Origin: Streptomyces sp. ISL-87
Lineage (GTDB): Bacteria > Actinomycetota > Actinomycetes > Streptomycetales > Streptomycetaceae
Assembly: GCF_018614095.1 (NCBI RefSeq)
Contig: NZ_JAGGOY010000009.1
Coordinates: forward strand, 1-34,692
DNA: 34,692 nucleotides
Reading direction: 5' to 3'
Every line of letters starts with the position of its first letter. The first letter of the stretch is position 1. The translations under genes and the position numbers were made by a program. Shown here piece after piece: positions 1 to 7,905 of this stretch. The notes below the pieces were generated by a model. That model saw nothing but the letters and a program-made list of their open reading frames with translations. It was not told the DNA's origin and did not search any database.

Positions 1-37
1 CTTTAGGGCCGAGAAGCTGACTACCTCAGTACCTCAA

Positions 38-1195
38 TCAGCCGGAGCAGCCGGGCACGACGCCGTCGCAGTTCGTGGGCTCGTTCTTGACGATCTTGCT
101 CTCCCTGAGCGTGACGACGCCACCGGCCTGGTTGTTGATGCCGCCGCCGTCCTCCGCGGCGCGGTTCTCCGTGACGGTGGTGTGCTCGAGCGTCAGCTGC
201 GGGGCGTCCTCGCCGGCCACCTGCTCGTTGTTGATGCCGCCGCCGTCGCGACCGGCGGAGTTCTTCGTGACCTTGCTCTTCTTCAGGGTCGCAGCGCCTT
301 CGTTGTTGAGCCCACCGCCGTCCCGGCCGGACTTGTTGGCGAGGAAGGCGGAGTTCTGGACTGTGAGCGTCGCGTCCGCGCCGTTGTTGATCCCACCGCC
401 CTCGACGCCGGCCCAGTTCTCGATGATCTTGCTGCCGTTGATGTCGGCGGTGCCGAGGTTGTTGATGCCGCCGCCCTCGCCGTCGCGGGCCTCGTTGTGG
501 GTGATGAAGCTGCCGTCGAGGACGTGCAGGGTTCCCAGGTTGTTGATGCCGCCGCCGTTCAGGTCGGCCGTGTTGCCGTCGACGATGGCCTTCTTGAGGG
601 TGACGGTGCTGGCCGCGTCGTTGCTGATGCCGCCGCCGGTCGCGGGGTCGCCCGAGACCACGTTGGTCCGTACGTCGCTCTCGAGCAGGGTGACGGTGCC
701 TCCCGTGTTGGCGATGCCGCCGCCGGTTCCCGCGGCCAGGTTTCCGGCGACCGTGCTGTGTTCCAGCAGCAGCGTGCCCTCGTTCGCGATGCCGCCGCCG
801 TTGCCGTCGGTGTGGCCGCCGGTGACGGTGGTGCCCTTCAGGTTGAGTGTGCCGCCGGCGCTGACCGAGAGGATGCGGAACAGCGGGGTTCCTCCGGGCA
901 CGGAGCGGATCAGGGTCGAGTCCTCGCCGGCGATGGTGACGTTGCCGGTGATGGCGGGCAGGGCGTTGCCGGAGTCGGCCACGTCGTCCCCGAAGCTGTA
1001 GGCGCAGCGGTGCGCCAGCGTGATCGTGCCGCCTTCGGGATTGTCATTGGCCGTCTGCACGGCGGTGATCAGTCCTGTGACGTCGCCGCAGGTCACGCTG
1101 ATGCGGGCCGGCTGAGCCATCGCCGGGGCCGCGGCAAGGCCGAGACCGAGGCTGGCCACCACGGCGGATCCTGCGAGCACGAGACGCTTGTTCAT
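38..1195 (-). CDS. secreted right-handed beta-helix repeat protein
   Basis: A 385-residue exported protein. The start is the ATG at 1195, preceded by a purine-rich RBS (AGAAAGAAG); the open frame runs further upstream but without signal-peptide character. Residues 1-28 form a typical Sec signal (MNKR, hydrophobic core, cleavage near AMA/Q). From about residue 135 to 355 the protein has nine copies of a GGGI(N/A/S)N motif every 25-32 residues, each followed by a short T-x-L strand and a Thr/Asn turn, as in parallel beta-helix (polymorphic outer-membrane/pectate-lyase-like) proteins. No cell-wall sorting signal or membrane anchor is visible at the C-terminus (ends NCDGVVPGCSG), so it is probably released. 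The pair of Cys near the end and two near the N-terminus may form disulfides. Substrate or function cannot be told; adhesion or carbohydrate binding is a guess. Confidence 0.85.
   Translation of the reverse strand: MNKRLVLAGSAVVASLGLGLAAAPAMAQPARISVTCGDVTGLITAVQTANDNPEGGTITLAHRCAYSFGDDVADSGNALPAITGNVTIAGEDSTLIRSVPGGTPLFRILSVSAGGTLNLKGTTVTGGHTDGNGGGIANEGTLLLEHSTVAGNLAAGTGGGIANTGGTVTLLESDVRTNVVSGDPATGGGISNDAASTVTLKKAIVDGNTADLNGGGINNLGTLHVLDGSFITHNEARDGEGGGINNLGTADINGSKIIENWAGVEGGGINNGADATLTVQNSAFLANKSGRDGGGLNNEGAATLKKSKVTKNSAGRDGGGINNEQVAGEDAPQLTLEHTTVTENRAAEDGGGINNQAGGVVTLRESKIVKNEPTNCDGVVPGCSG
131..802 (-). repeat. nine coding repeats (GGGINN units) in the beta-helix gene
   Basis: The core gttgttgatgccgccgcc, with variants, starts at 131, 227, 302, 383, 458, 539, 620, 707 and 782. 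All intervals (75-96 bp) are multiples of three, so the units can be gained or lost by recombination without breaking the frame. These are protein repeats, not a non-coding array. Confidence 0.85.
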
Positions 1196-1442
1196 GCGAG
1201 CTTCTTTCTCTCTGTTCGCGAGCACGACGTCACAGGGGTAGCGCACGGCGTGCGGAGGTTTCCCGAACCTCCGTCCGACCCCCGGTAAGTCCATGCGAAT
1301 GGCGGGCGCTTCCTTCGTCCGGACGGGGGCCCGGCGGCCGCCGTGCGGCAGTCGTGCGGCGGCCGTGGTGCGGCCGTGCTCGTCGAATTGAGGCTCACTC
1401 CACCGGCGTAGCGTGGACCACGGGCAAGGCGTCGATCGATGA
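1196..1442. other. intergenic, no gene seen
   Basis: About 250 bp of GC-rich sequence upstream of the beta-helix gene. It must hold that gene's promoter on the minus strand, but I see no clear -10/-35 pair. No supported coding region or RNA. Confidence 0.5.
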
Positions 1443-1618
1443 GCTGGGAACGCGTGCGCGCTCGATCTGGCCGTGCGCGGCGGCTCGCACAGCGTGCCCG
1501 GCTCCGGGACCTGCGACGGCGGTGTGGTCGCCGGCCTGTCCGGCATGCGCGGTGTCCGCGTGGACCCGGCGCGGCGGACGGCCCGCCTGGAGGGCGGAGC
1601 GGCCTGGGGCGACTATTG
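1443..1618 (+). pseudogene. remnant of an FAD-linked (BBE/PCMH-type) oxidase
   Basis: The plus frame reads LDLAVRGGSHSVPGSG, then a CDGG element, an LSGMRGVRVDP element and RLEGGAAWGDYW. This is the FAD-binding part of berberine-bridge-like/6-hydroxy-D-nicotine-oxidase-type enzymes, in which the His of the RGG(S/G)HS motif usually carries FAD. Only about 55 residues remain. A stop codon lies just upstream (1440-1442), no start or RBS is present, and after about 1618 the frame runs antisense into the tetR gene. It is a relic of a gene about 450 residues long whose two ends are gone. The end coordinates are approximate. Confidence 0.7.
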
Positions 1619-2251
1619 GCGGTGGTCCGACCGGGGGATGTTCAGCGTGTCCAGGGTGGCCTGGAAGCCGCGGACGAGTGCGGACAGGCCGGTCTCGAAG
1701 GCGATCTCGCGGTAGTCGGGCGGGGCGTTGAGGATGGGGCCGAGGCCGTCGGGGAGGTTCTCGGGCGGCGGCAGCGGCAGGCCGGTCGGGGTGTCGACGA
1801 GGGCGAGGGCCGAGCCGCCGAGGAAGTACTCGACGGACTGCACGAGCGGCAGCAGGTGTTCCTCCGGCCATCCGGCGGCGCGCAGTATGGCGAACGCCTG
1901 CGCGTAGCCGTCCAGTACCGAGAGGGAGCGCACGGGCCGCCCGGCGAGCAGCGGAACCGTGTGGGGGTGGGCGGCGAACGCGGCGCGGTACGAGCGTGCC
2001 CAGCTTTCCAGTGCCGCTGTCCAGGGGCGGATGGTCACGTCGAGGTTCATCTCGGCGATGATCAACTCGCGGATGCCGTCGATGATCTCCTCGCGGCCCG
2101 CGATGTGGTTGTACAGCGACGGGCCTTTGACGCCCAGCCGGGCGGCGATGCGCGGGGTGGAGAGGGCGCCCGGGCCCTCGTCGTCGACCAGTGCGAGAGC
2201 GGTCCGCAGGATGTCCTCACGGGTCAGTGGCGGTCGGGACGGCCTGCCCAT
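1613..2251 (-). CDS. TetR-family transcriptional regulator (TetR_C-type)
   Basis: A 212-residue repressor. Residues about 14-60 carry the TetR helix-turn-helix (ILRTALALVDDEG, then TPRIAARLGV, then GPSLYNHIAGREEII), with the Y-N-H recognition helix found in the TetR/TetR_C_1 branch. Residues 75-205 form an all-helical ligand-binding domain with a PPLL-like core and a proline-rich loop (LPLPPPENLPDG). The length is normal for the family. The start ATG at 2251 gives a complete N-terminus. Its likely operator is the AT-rich palindrome at 2359-2379, about 108 bp upstream, between it and the divergent lipoprotein gene. The FAD-oxidase relic next to its 3' end may have been a target gene once; that is inference. 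Confidence 0.88.
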   Translation of the reverse strand: MGRPSRPPLTREDILRTALALVDDEGPGALSTPRIAARLGVKGPSLYNHIAGREEIIDGIRELIIAEMNLDVTIRPWTAALESWARSYRAAFAAHPHTVPLLAGRPVRSLSVLDGYAQAFAILRAAGWPEEHLLPLVQSVEYFLGGSALALVDTPTGLPLPPPENLPDGLGPILNAPPDYREIAFETGLSALVRGFQATLDTLNIPRSDHRQ

Positions 2252-2358
2252 CTGCTGTCCTCTCGTCCTCGCCCGGTCCTGATGCGTCGGGTCGTCAGGA
2301 CCCTTTTGCGGCCCCGGGTTTCAGGGGCGGTTTCCAGCCAGTGTACGGACTCGCCGGT

Positions 2359-2379
2359 AAAACTACTGGCTATAGTTTT
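2359..2379. promoter_or_regulatory. probable TetR operator/promoter palindrome
   Basis: A perfect 7-bp inverted repeat, AAAACTA - 7 bp - TAGTTTT, which also contains TATAGT (2371-2376), a reasonable -10 hexamer. It is a sharp AT-rich island in very GC-rich DNA and sits between the divergent tetR-type gene (start 2251) and the lipoprotein gene (start 2500). The regulator assignment is inferred from position. Confidence 0.6.
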
Positions 2380-2499
2380 TTCCGAGGCGAGAAGCGAGAG
2401 GCGCTGGTACGAGGCGCGCGTTGACACCTTCCCGTGGCCGCGGCCCTGTCTTCTTCCGCCTCCCTGACCACCCCTCACAGCTGAAGGCGAACCCTCTGC

Positions 2500-4071
2500 A
2501 TGTCCATACGCACCCGTGCGCTGTCCGTGCTCGCCGCGACGGCCGCGGCCGCGCTCGTGCTCAGCGGCTGCGGTACGACCACACCGGCGGCCCGGTCGGC
2601 CGACTCCGCGGCCGTGGTCGGCCAAGCCGTGCCCGGCCAGGCCGACGCGACTGACACGAACGACGGGGCCCCGGCGGGCGCCCCGGCCGCCTCCACCCCG
2701 CCGAAGGGGTCCCGGCACACCCCGGCCGCCGGGAGTCTGCCGGTCAGCGTGGCCCCCAGCGGGAAGACGAAGCTCGCGCTCGCCACCCCCTCCCGCTCCG
2801 GGGGGCCCGCCGAGTCCAGCACCCCCGGCCTCGCGCTGGCTTCCTACGACGGGCGGACCGGCGAGGCCGTACTCGCGCCCGCCGGAGGCACCGCCCCGTC
2901 GGGCGGCAGCGGCGCGCCGGCCCCGTCAGGCGGCAGCACCGCGACCGCGACGGCGACCGCGACGGCGACCGCGACCGCGACGGCGACGGCGCCTGCGGCC
3001 GGCGTCCGTAAAGGCCAGCTGATCGACAGCCCTCCCACCCCGGCTGCCCCGCGCGGCGCGCTGCTCGCCATCACCGACGTACGCAAGGCCGAAGGCGGGA
3101 AGACCGCCGTCAGCACCCGCCCGGCCACCCTCCCCGAACTCCTCGGCAAGAGCTCCGCCGCCCTGCACACCGCCCTCGACCCGCACAACATCACCGTGCA
3201 GCCGCAGGTCAAGGACCTCAAGGTGTCCTTCACCAAGCGTGCCGACGGCGGCGACGGCTCCGTCTCGGCCGGCCTGAAGCTGACTGCGGACACCACGGTT
3301 CCGCTGCCTCACGGGGCTTCGGTGGCTCTGGACGGTTCCGTCGAGATCGACCCGGCCGTCGACTTCTCGTACGACGGAGCCGCTCTCAGCCCCCGCAAGG
3401 CCAGCGTCGGCTTCGAGCTCGGCGCACGCGCCGACTGGCACGTCCGCGCCGGAATCTCCGCACCCAACGAGCCGATCCGGATCCCGCTCGCCAAGCTCGC
3501 GGCCAGCCCCACGGTCATGGTCGGTCCGCTGCCCGTCGTGATCAGCCTCGACCTGACGCTCTACGCGACGATCGGGGTCGACGGCTCCGTCACCATCGAC
3601 GTGGAGCAGCAGCTCGCCGGCAACTGGGGCATCCACTCCGACTACACCAAGGCCGACGGCTGGAAGACGGACGTCGACCCCGGCACCTTGACCGTCTCCC
3701 CGGTCCGGGCCAAGCTCTCCGCCGCCGCGTCGGTCCGCACCGGCCTGGCCGTCGAGGGATCGGTCGCCCTGTACGACGCCGTGGGCGTGAAGGCGGCCAT
3801 CGAGCCCTATCTCCGCACCGCGGCGGAGGGGACGCTCGCCATCGACACCAGCGGCGCCGCCCCCACCGTCACCGGCAAGGCCGTCCTCTACGGCGGGCTC
3901 GACATCAAGGGCGCCCTGATGGCACGCATCGCCATCTTCGGCACCCCGCTCTTCGAGAAGGAACTGCCGTTCCCGGCCTTCCACCGCGAATGGACCATCG
4001 CCCTGCGCGGCACCCCCACGGGAACCCCGGCCCCGCAGCCGGGCAAGCCGGGCGACTCGGCGAAGCACTGA
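2500..4071 (+). CDS. large lipoprotein of unknown function
   Basis: A 523-residue predicted lipoprotein. The ATG at 2500 opens a lipoprotein signal peptide with lipobox L21-S-G-C24, so the mature protein is anchored outside the membrane. Residues 25-170 are low-complexity Ala/Pro/Gly/Ser/Thr and include nine consecutive Thr-Ala dipeptides (residues about 147-164). From about residue 175 onward the chain becomes a regular, beta-rich, repeated-looking domain (VDGSVTIDVEQQLAGNW, VEGSVALYD, VTGKAVLYGGLDIKGA). I do not recognise a family. The beta-rich part could bind lipids or polymers, but that is speculation. It ends at a strong bidirectional terminator and faces a second lipoprotein gene. Confidence 0.85.
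   Translation: MSIRTRALSVLAATAAAALVLSGCGTTTPAARSADSAAVVGQAVPGQADATDTNDGAPAGAPAASTPPKGSRHTPAAGSLPVSVAPSGKTKLALATPSRSGGPAESSTPGLALASYDGRTGEAVLAPAGGTAPSGGSGAPAPSGGSTATATATATATATATATAPAAGVRKGQLIDSPPTPAAPRGALLAITDVRKAEGGKTAVSTRPATLPELLGKSSAALHTALDPHNITVQPQVKDLKVSFTKRADGGDGSVSAGLKLTADTTVPLPHGASVALDGSVEIDPAVDFSYDGAALSPRKASVGFELGARADWHVRAGISAPNEPIRIPLAKLAASPTVMVGPLPVVISLDLTLYATIGVDGSVTIDVEQQLAGNWGIHSDYTKADGWKTDVDPGTLTVSPVRAKLSAAASVRTGLAVEGSVALYDAVGVKAAIEPYLRTAAEGTLAIDTSGAAPTVTGKAVLYGGLDIKGALMARIAIFGTPLFEKELPFPAFHREWTIALRGTPTGTPAPQPGKPGDSAKH
2938..2991 (+). repeat. hexanucleotide repeat (ACSGCG)9 coding (Thr-Ala)9
   Basis: Nine uninterrupted 6-bp units, ACC GCG or ACG GCG, in the lipoprotein linker. 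Hexamer slippage here changes linker length without a frameshift, a possible length-variable spacer between membrane anchor and folded domain. Confidence 0.85.
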
Positions 4072-4097
4072 CAAGGGGTCGATCCCCGGCCTGCCCT

Positions 4098-4133
4098 GCG
4101 CGCCCCGCCCTGACGGATCAGGGCGGGGCGCGC
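4098..4133. terminator. bidirectional terminator hairpin
   Basis: A perfect 16-bp stem (GCGCGCCCCGCCCTGA at 4098-4113 and its complement at 4118-4133) with a 4-nt loop, lying between the convergent lipoprotein genes. There is no T tract on either side, as is common for Streptomyces hairpin terminators. Confidence 0.8.
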
Positions 4134-4140
4134 TCAGGTC

Positions 4141-4211
4141 AGATGGTGCTGACCCGTCAGAGGGTGCTGGCCGGCGAGATGGTGCTGGCCGGTCAGATGG
4201 TGCTGAGCGAT
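4141..4211. repeat. four tandem 18-bp repeats spanning a stop codon
   Basis: Units of about AGATGGTGCTGGCCGGTC start at 4141, 4159, 4177 and 4195; the last is incomplete. The rightmost part covers the last codons and TGA (4193-4195 on the minus strand) of the DUF4232 lipoprotein gene, so the gene's 3' end appears to have been copied three times downstream. Confidence 0.8.
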
Positions 4212-4930
4212 TCGCGGGCGCCGGTGCGGTACAGGCCGATCTTCGGCTTGACGACGCTGCCCGGCTTGGCCAGCGGGAGGCTGACGCCGTCCGCGTTCGG
4301 CATGTGCTCACGGTCGGCGAGGATGCTGACCTCGTCGGCCACCGGGCCGTCGCCGGCCGAGGGGTTGAGGTCCAGGGCCGCGTACGCGGTGGCGCCGGGC
4401 CGCATCGGGTACGCCGGTGCGCCGCCCAGCCCCTCGGGGGCGGTGGCCTGGACGCCGAGCGTGGCGCCCTTGGCGCTGAAGCCGACGGTGGGGAAGTAGT
4501 CCAGGCCGCACGTGGTGGAACCGTTGTTGGTCACCGTGATGACGCGGACGGTGGCCGGGAGGCCCTGCTGGGAGGTGACCTTGACGGTCAGGTTCTTCGC
4601 GGAGCACGGGTGGGTGTAGGCGTAGGAGTCGTCGGCGGTGTCACCCGTGCCCTTGGCGCCCGATCCCGAACCCGATCCCGTTCCCGAGCCGGCCTTCGCC
4701 GGGGTGCCGGTGCCCGATCCGGTTCCTTTGCCGGCCGCCGGGGCGGAGGAGCCGCCCTCCCCGGCCGGGGACGCGGCCGGGGAGGAGGCCGGCTGGTCCG
4801 CGCCCTTGCTCGCGCCGGGCTTCGTGGCCGCTCCGCCCGCGGTGTCCGAGCCCCCGCAGGCGGTCAGGGCCAGGGCGAGGCCGGCTGTGGCGGCGGCCAG
4901 GGCGGTGGTACGGATCCGGTAGGTACGCAT
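4193..4930 (-). CDS. DUF4232 domain lipoprotein
   Basis: A 245-residue predicted lipoprotein. I chose the ATG at 4930 because it has a strong RBS (GGGGGAG, 8 nt upstream) and opens a signal peptide with lipobox L22-T-A-C25; the longer open frame upstream has no such signal. Residues 26-105 are a Gly/Ser/Thr/Ala-rich linker. Residues about 107-240 match DUF4232, starting with HPCSAKNL and including the paired cysteines (HPC and TTCGLDY) and a VTNNGS strand, an immunoglobulin-like exported domain common in Streptomyces. Function unknown. A pair of direct heptamers of SARP type lies upstream (5025-5042), suggesting control by a SARP regulator. Confidence 0.88.
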   Translation of the reverse strand: MRTYRIRTTALAAATAGLALALTACGGSDTAGGAATKPGASKGADQPASSPAASPAGEGGSSAPAAGKGTGSGTGTPAKAGSGTGSGSGSGAKGTGDTADDSYAYTHPCSAKNLTVKVTSQQGLPATVRVITVTNNGSTTCGLDYFPTVGFSAKGATLGVQATAPEGLGGAPAYPMRPGATAYAALDLNPSAGDGPVADEVSILADREHMPNADGVSLPLAKPGSVVKPKIGLYRTGARESLSTI

Positions 4931-5024
4931 GAAGGAACTCCCCCGTGTTGTGCGGTCTCCGCGGAATGTTTCCCCGGCGATCACCATTTTGGCGGGGGCG
5001 GCTGGCGTTGTGATCACGCACCGC

Positions 5025-5042
5025 TGACGTCCCGCTAACGTC
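5025..5042 (-). promoter_or_regulatory. SARP-type direct heptamer repeats
   Basis: The plus strand has TGACGTC (5025-5031), CCGC, TAACGTC (5036-5042): two near-identical heptamers with an 11-bp period and 4-bp spacer, the arrangement bound by Streptomyces antibiotic regulatory proteins. It lies about 95 bp upstream of the DUF4232 lipoprotein start and just 3' of the SARP pseudogene. Regulatory role is inferred from spacing only. Confidence 0.45.
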
Positions 5043-5061
5043 CGGGAATCCGCACGTGCGT

Positions 5062-6949
5062 TCAGGACCGTACGGCGAGCCGCGCCCGCACCGTGTCGTA
5101 CCGGGCGCGGTACGTCTCGTCCGCCGATACCTGGAGCAGCGCCCCGAGCGCCCGGGCCGCCCCGTCGTCGTAACCGCAGGACTCGGCCTCCCGCGCGGCC
5201 TCGTCCAGACACCGGATGCCCTCGGTCTCCTCGCCGAGCCCCACCAGTGCCTCCCCGGTCGCGGCGAGCAGCAGTACCCGGGACGGGGACGGTGCGTCCG
5301 GGGGCTGGAGGGCCGCCGCGGCCGTCGTGCTCTCCAGCGCCTGCCGCCATTGCCCGGCGCCGAGTTGGTGGCGGGAGAGGTGGTAGAGCGCGAGGCGTTC
5401 CGTGGGCTGGTCACCCGCCGTGCGGGCCAGTTCCGCCGCCTGTACGCACCCCCGCGCCGCCTGGTCGAGGTCGCCCAGCGCGGCCTGGGCCAAGGAGAGG
5501 TTGACCAGTGCGGTCGCCTGGCCGCTGCGATCGCCGGACCGGGCGGCCAGTGCGGGGGCGGCCTCCAGATGGGGCAGTGCCTCGGAGGTCCGGCCCTCCT
5601 CGGTCAGGACCCACCCGAGGAGGGCGAGGACCCGCGCCTGGGCGTACGGGTCGGCGTCGGCCCGAGCCGCGGCGAGGGCCGTGCGGAGCAGGGGGGTCCA
5701 GCCGTCGAGGACCCGCCACACCATCAGCGGCCACATGGCCAGGACGATCCGCCACGTCCTGCTGTGCAGCGCGGCGGCGTGCGACGCTGCCGCCGCCAGG
5801 GTCAAGTCCTCACGTTCCGCGACGTACCAGGCCATCGCATCGTCCCGGCCGCGGAACTCCCGTACGTCCAGGGGCCGGTGAAAATCCGGTGGCGTCACGA
5901 AGCACGGTTCCCCGTCGTCCTCGGCGGCCCGGGCGGCCGCGAGGCCGGTGGCGATGTAGTGGTCGAGCACGCGTGCCAGTGCGTCGGGATCGGTGTCCAT
6001 GTCGCGTGCGTAGAGCCGTACGAGATCGTGCAGGGTCCAGCGCCCCGGCCCGCCGTACGTCAGCAAGTGCGCGGCGGCCAGCTGGTCGAGGGCCGTCTCC
6101 GCCGCGGCCGGGGCGGTGCCCGCCAGGGCCGCCGCCATGCCGCGGTCGATGTGCGTGCCGGGGTGGCGGCCGAGGTGGGCGAGCTGGTGTGCGGCCCCCG
6201 GCGGGAGCTGACGTACGGACAGGTGCAGGGCGGCGCGTACTCCGGTGTCCTCGGCGTCGAGCAGGCCCAGCCTGCGTGTGGTGTCCGACAGTTCGTCCGC
6301 CATGGCCGCCATGGCCGCCATGGCCGCCAGCGTCTGGTGCGGCTGGTCGGCCAGCCGGGCGGCGGCGACCCGCAGGGCGAGGGGCAGTCCGTCGCACAGC
6401 CCGGCCAGACGCCGTGCGGCCACCGGTTCGGCGTGCACCCGTTCCGGGCCGAGCACCGCGGCGAGCAGCGCCGTACTGTCCTGCGGGCCCAGGACGTCCA
6501 GCGGGACGGGCCGGGCCGCGTCGGACGCGATCAGGCCGCGCAGCCGGTGGCGGCTGGTGACGATGGTGACGCAGTCGGACCCGCCCGGCAGCAATGGGCG
6601 TGCCTGCTCCGACGCGCGCGTCCAGCAGCGTCTCCGGCATCCGCAGCACGTACGCCGCGCCCTGAGTGGCCAGCTCGACGCCGTACATCCCGGCTTCCGC
6701 GGTGTCCAGCAGGGTGCGCAGCCGGGACACGTGCCCCTGGATGACACTGCGGGCGCGCACCGGCGGCTCGTCGTCCCACAGCGCCGCGCTGAGCTGCCCG
6801 AGCGGAACGGGATGGTTGGGCCGCAACAGCAGAGCGGCGAGCAGACTGCGCCGTTTGACGGGCCCAAGCGGAAGGTCCCCGGCCTCGGTGCCGACGGCCA
6901 CCGATCCGAGCAGCCGAAACTCCACCTGCCCTGCACCCCCCAGAGGCAA
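5062..6949 (-). pseudogene. broken SARP/AfsR-type regulator (winged helix, NB-ARC, TPR)
   Basis: The N-terminal frame (from TTG 6949, or more likely GTG 6925, giving VEFRLLGSVAV) encodes the OmpR-like winged helix and the beginning of the BTAD domain (SVIQGHVSRLRTLLD, then YVLRMPETLLDARV). At about 6608-6626 the reading frame changes, and the second frame resumes in the middle of an NB-ARC ATPase (RPLLPGG, VTIVTSRHRLRGL, LCDGLPLALRVAA), followed by a winged-helix segment and TPR repeats down to the stop at 5062. The rest of BTAD and the ATPase N-terminus with the P-loop are missing, so about 200 codons were deleted and the frame was lost at the same point. A 9-bp repeat (ATGGCCGCC, three copies near 6302-6328) codes an AAM triplet. 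The long intact C-terminal frame suggests the damage is recent. It cannot work as a normal SARP. Confidence 0.75.
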
Positions 6950-7061
6950 AGAAACTACAGCCTATCGGCAGGCCCGGAACGTGGCGCCTGGGGACGGCGC
7001 TACGACCGCCCGCGCCCCGCGCCCTGCCCCCGACTCCGCCCTTGCCCTCGCCCCCGCCCCG

Positions 7062-7712
7062 TCACGGCCCGGACCAGTCGAAGGTGATGTGCCTGCTCGA
7101 CTGCCCCTCCCGGCTCCACTGGAACCCGAAGGCATCGGCCCGGTCCGCCGTCGCCCGGCCCCAGGTCGCGGTCTGGCCGGGCCCGGTCTCCGACCCCGGC
7201 AGGTTCGTCGACTGGACGCGCGCGCCCTCCGGCGTCGTGGGTCCGGTCAGGGCCTCCCCGCTTGCCTCGACCCGGCCGGGAACCGAGGCCCGCCAGCTGG
7301 AGAGGTCGTCCGCGACCTCCATCTCGATGGGGGAGACGTCCATGCCGCGCATCTCGCCGGCGAACATGGTCAGCATCTCGGCGGGCCAGCTGCCCGCCTG
7401 GCCCCCGAAGATCATCTGGAGCGCTTCGCGCTGCGCGTCGTCGGCCCGCTCGTCGAGGAACACCGCCCCGTACGTGTCGGAGTGCTCGGCCCACACATTG
7501 CCGACGAAGGAAGCGAGCATCAGCACGTTCAGCCCGTCCAGCGGGACGTCACCGTAGCGCCCCTCACGGATGTGCCAGGCCAGGATGCCCTCGCACTCAC
7601 CGAAGGTGGGCGGCTGCGCGAAGGCGCAGGGGCACGGCACATTGCACTTGCACGTATCGAACCAGTCCCCTGCGACGTGCCACTTCGGAACCGTCGCTGT
7701 GGTCTCGGACAT
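7062..7712 (-). CDS. DUF1326 domain-containing protein
   Basis: A 216-residue protein. It opens with WHVAGDWFDTCKCNVPCPC, the N-terminal Cys-rich signature of DUF1326 (CxCxxxCxC), followed by GECEGILAWHIREGRYGDV. The clustered cysteines suggest metal binding or a redox role, not proven. The start ATG at 7712 is at the correct place relative to the motif. It is transcribed divergently from the DUF2182 membrane protein gene; the two families are commonly neighbours, which suggests they work together, perhaps in handling a metal. The 112 bp downstream (6950-7061) are C-rich and hold no gene. Confidence 0.88.
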   Translation of the reverse strand: MSETTATVPKWHVAGDWFDTCKCNVPCPCAFAQPPTFGECEGILAWHIREGRYGDVPLDGLNVLMLASFVGNVWAEHSDTYGAVFLDERADDAQREALQMIFGGQAGSWPAEMLTMFAGEMRGMDVSPIEMEVADDLSSWRASVPGRVEASGEALTGPTTPEGARVQSTNLPGSETGPGQTATWGRATADRADAFGFQWSREGQSSRHITFDWSGP

Positions 7713-7840
7713 GTCTCCGCCTCCTCGTGACCGCGCTCCGGACGGCGGTCTCTTGAGGTCGGCGAACCCCCGGGAACATCACCGGCACACGCCCGGTCGC
7801 ACAGTTCCTCCTTCATTGTCCCCCTCCACCCCGAGGCGTG

Positions 7841-7864
7841 TCATCCAGTCATCCAGTCATCCAG
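7841..7864. repeat. three tandem copies of TCATCCAG
   Basis: Three perfect 8-bp units in the divergent intergenic region between the DUF1326 and DUF2182 genes (7713-7905). They could be regulator half-sites or simple slippage; no clear -10/-35 was seen next to them. Confidence 0.85.
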
Positions 7865-7905
7865 CCGGGTGCGCATTCGGACGGCCGCTGTGCTGTGCTG
7901 GAAAT

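Noticed and set aside
131..802. Non-coding repeat array on the plus strand
   Set aside because: Spacing is always a multiple of three and translates into GGGINN beta-helix units on the minus strand.
2926..4311. Long minus-strand ORF (461 codons) over the lipoprotein gene
   Set aside because: Arg/Gly/Asp-rich, no RBS, antisense to a gene with signal peptide and better codon pattern.
5056..6744. Long plus-strand ORF (562 codons) antisense to the SARP gene
   Set aside because: Low-complexity Gly/Arg/Val sequence, a GC-bias shadow; the minus strand has clear NB-ARC and TPR motifs.
7010..7070. C-rich strand (possible G-quadruplex or regulatory tract)
   Set aside because: Runs of G on the minus strand are interrupted and irregular; ordinary for such GC-rich DNA.
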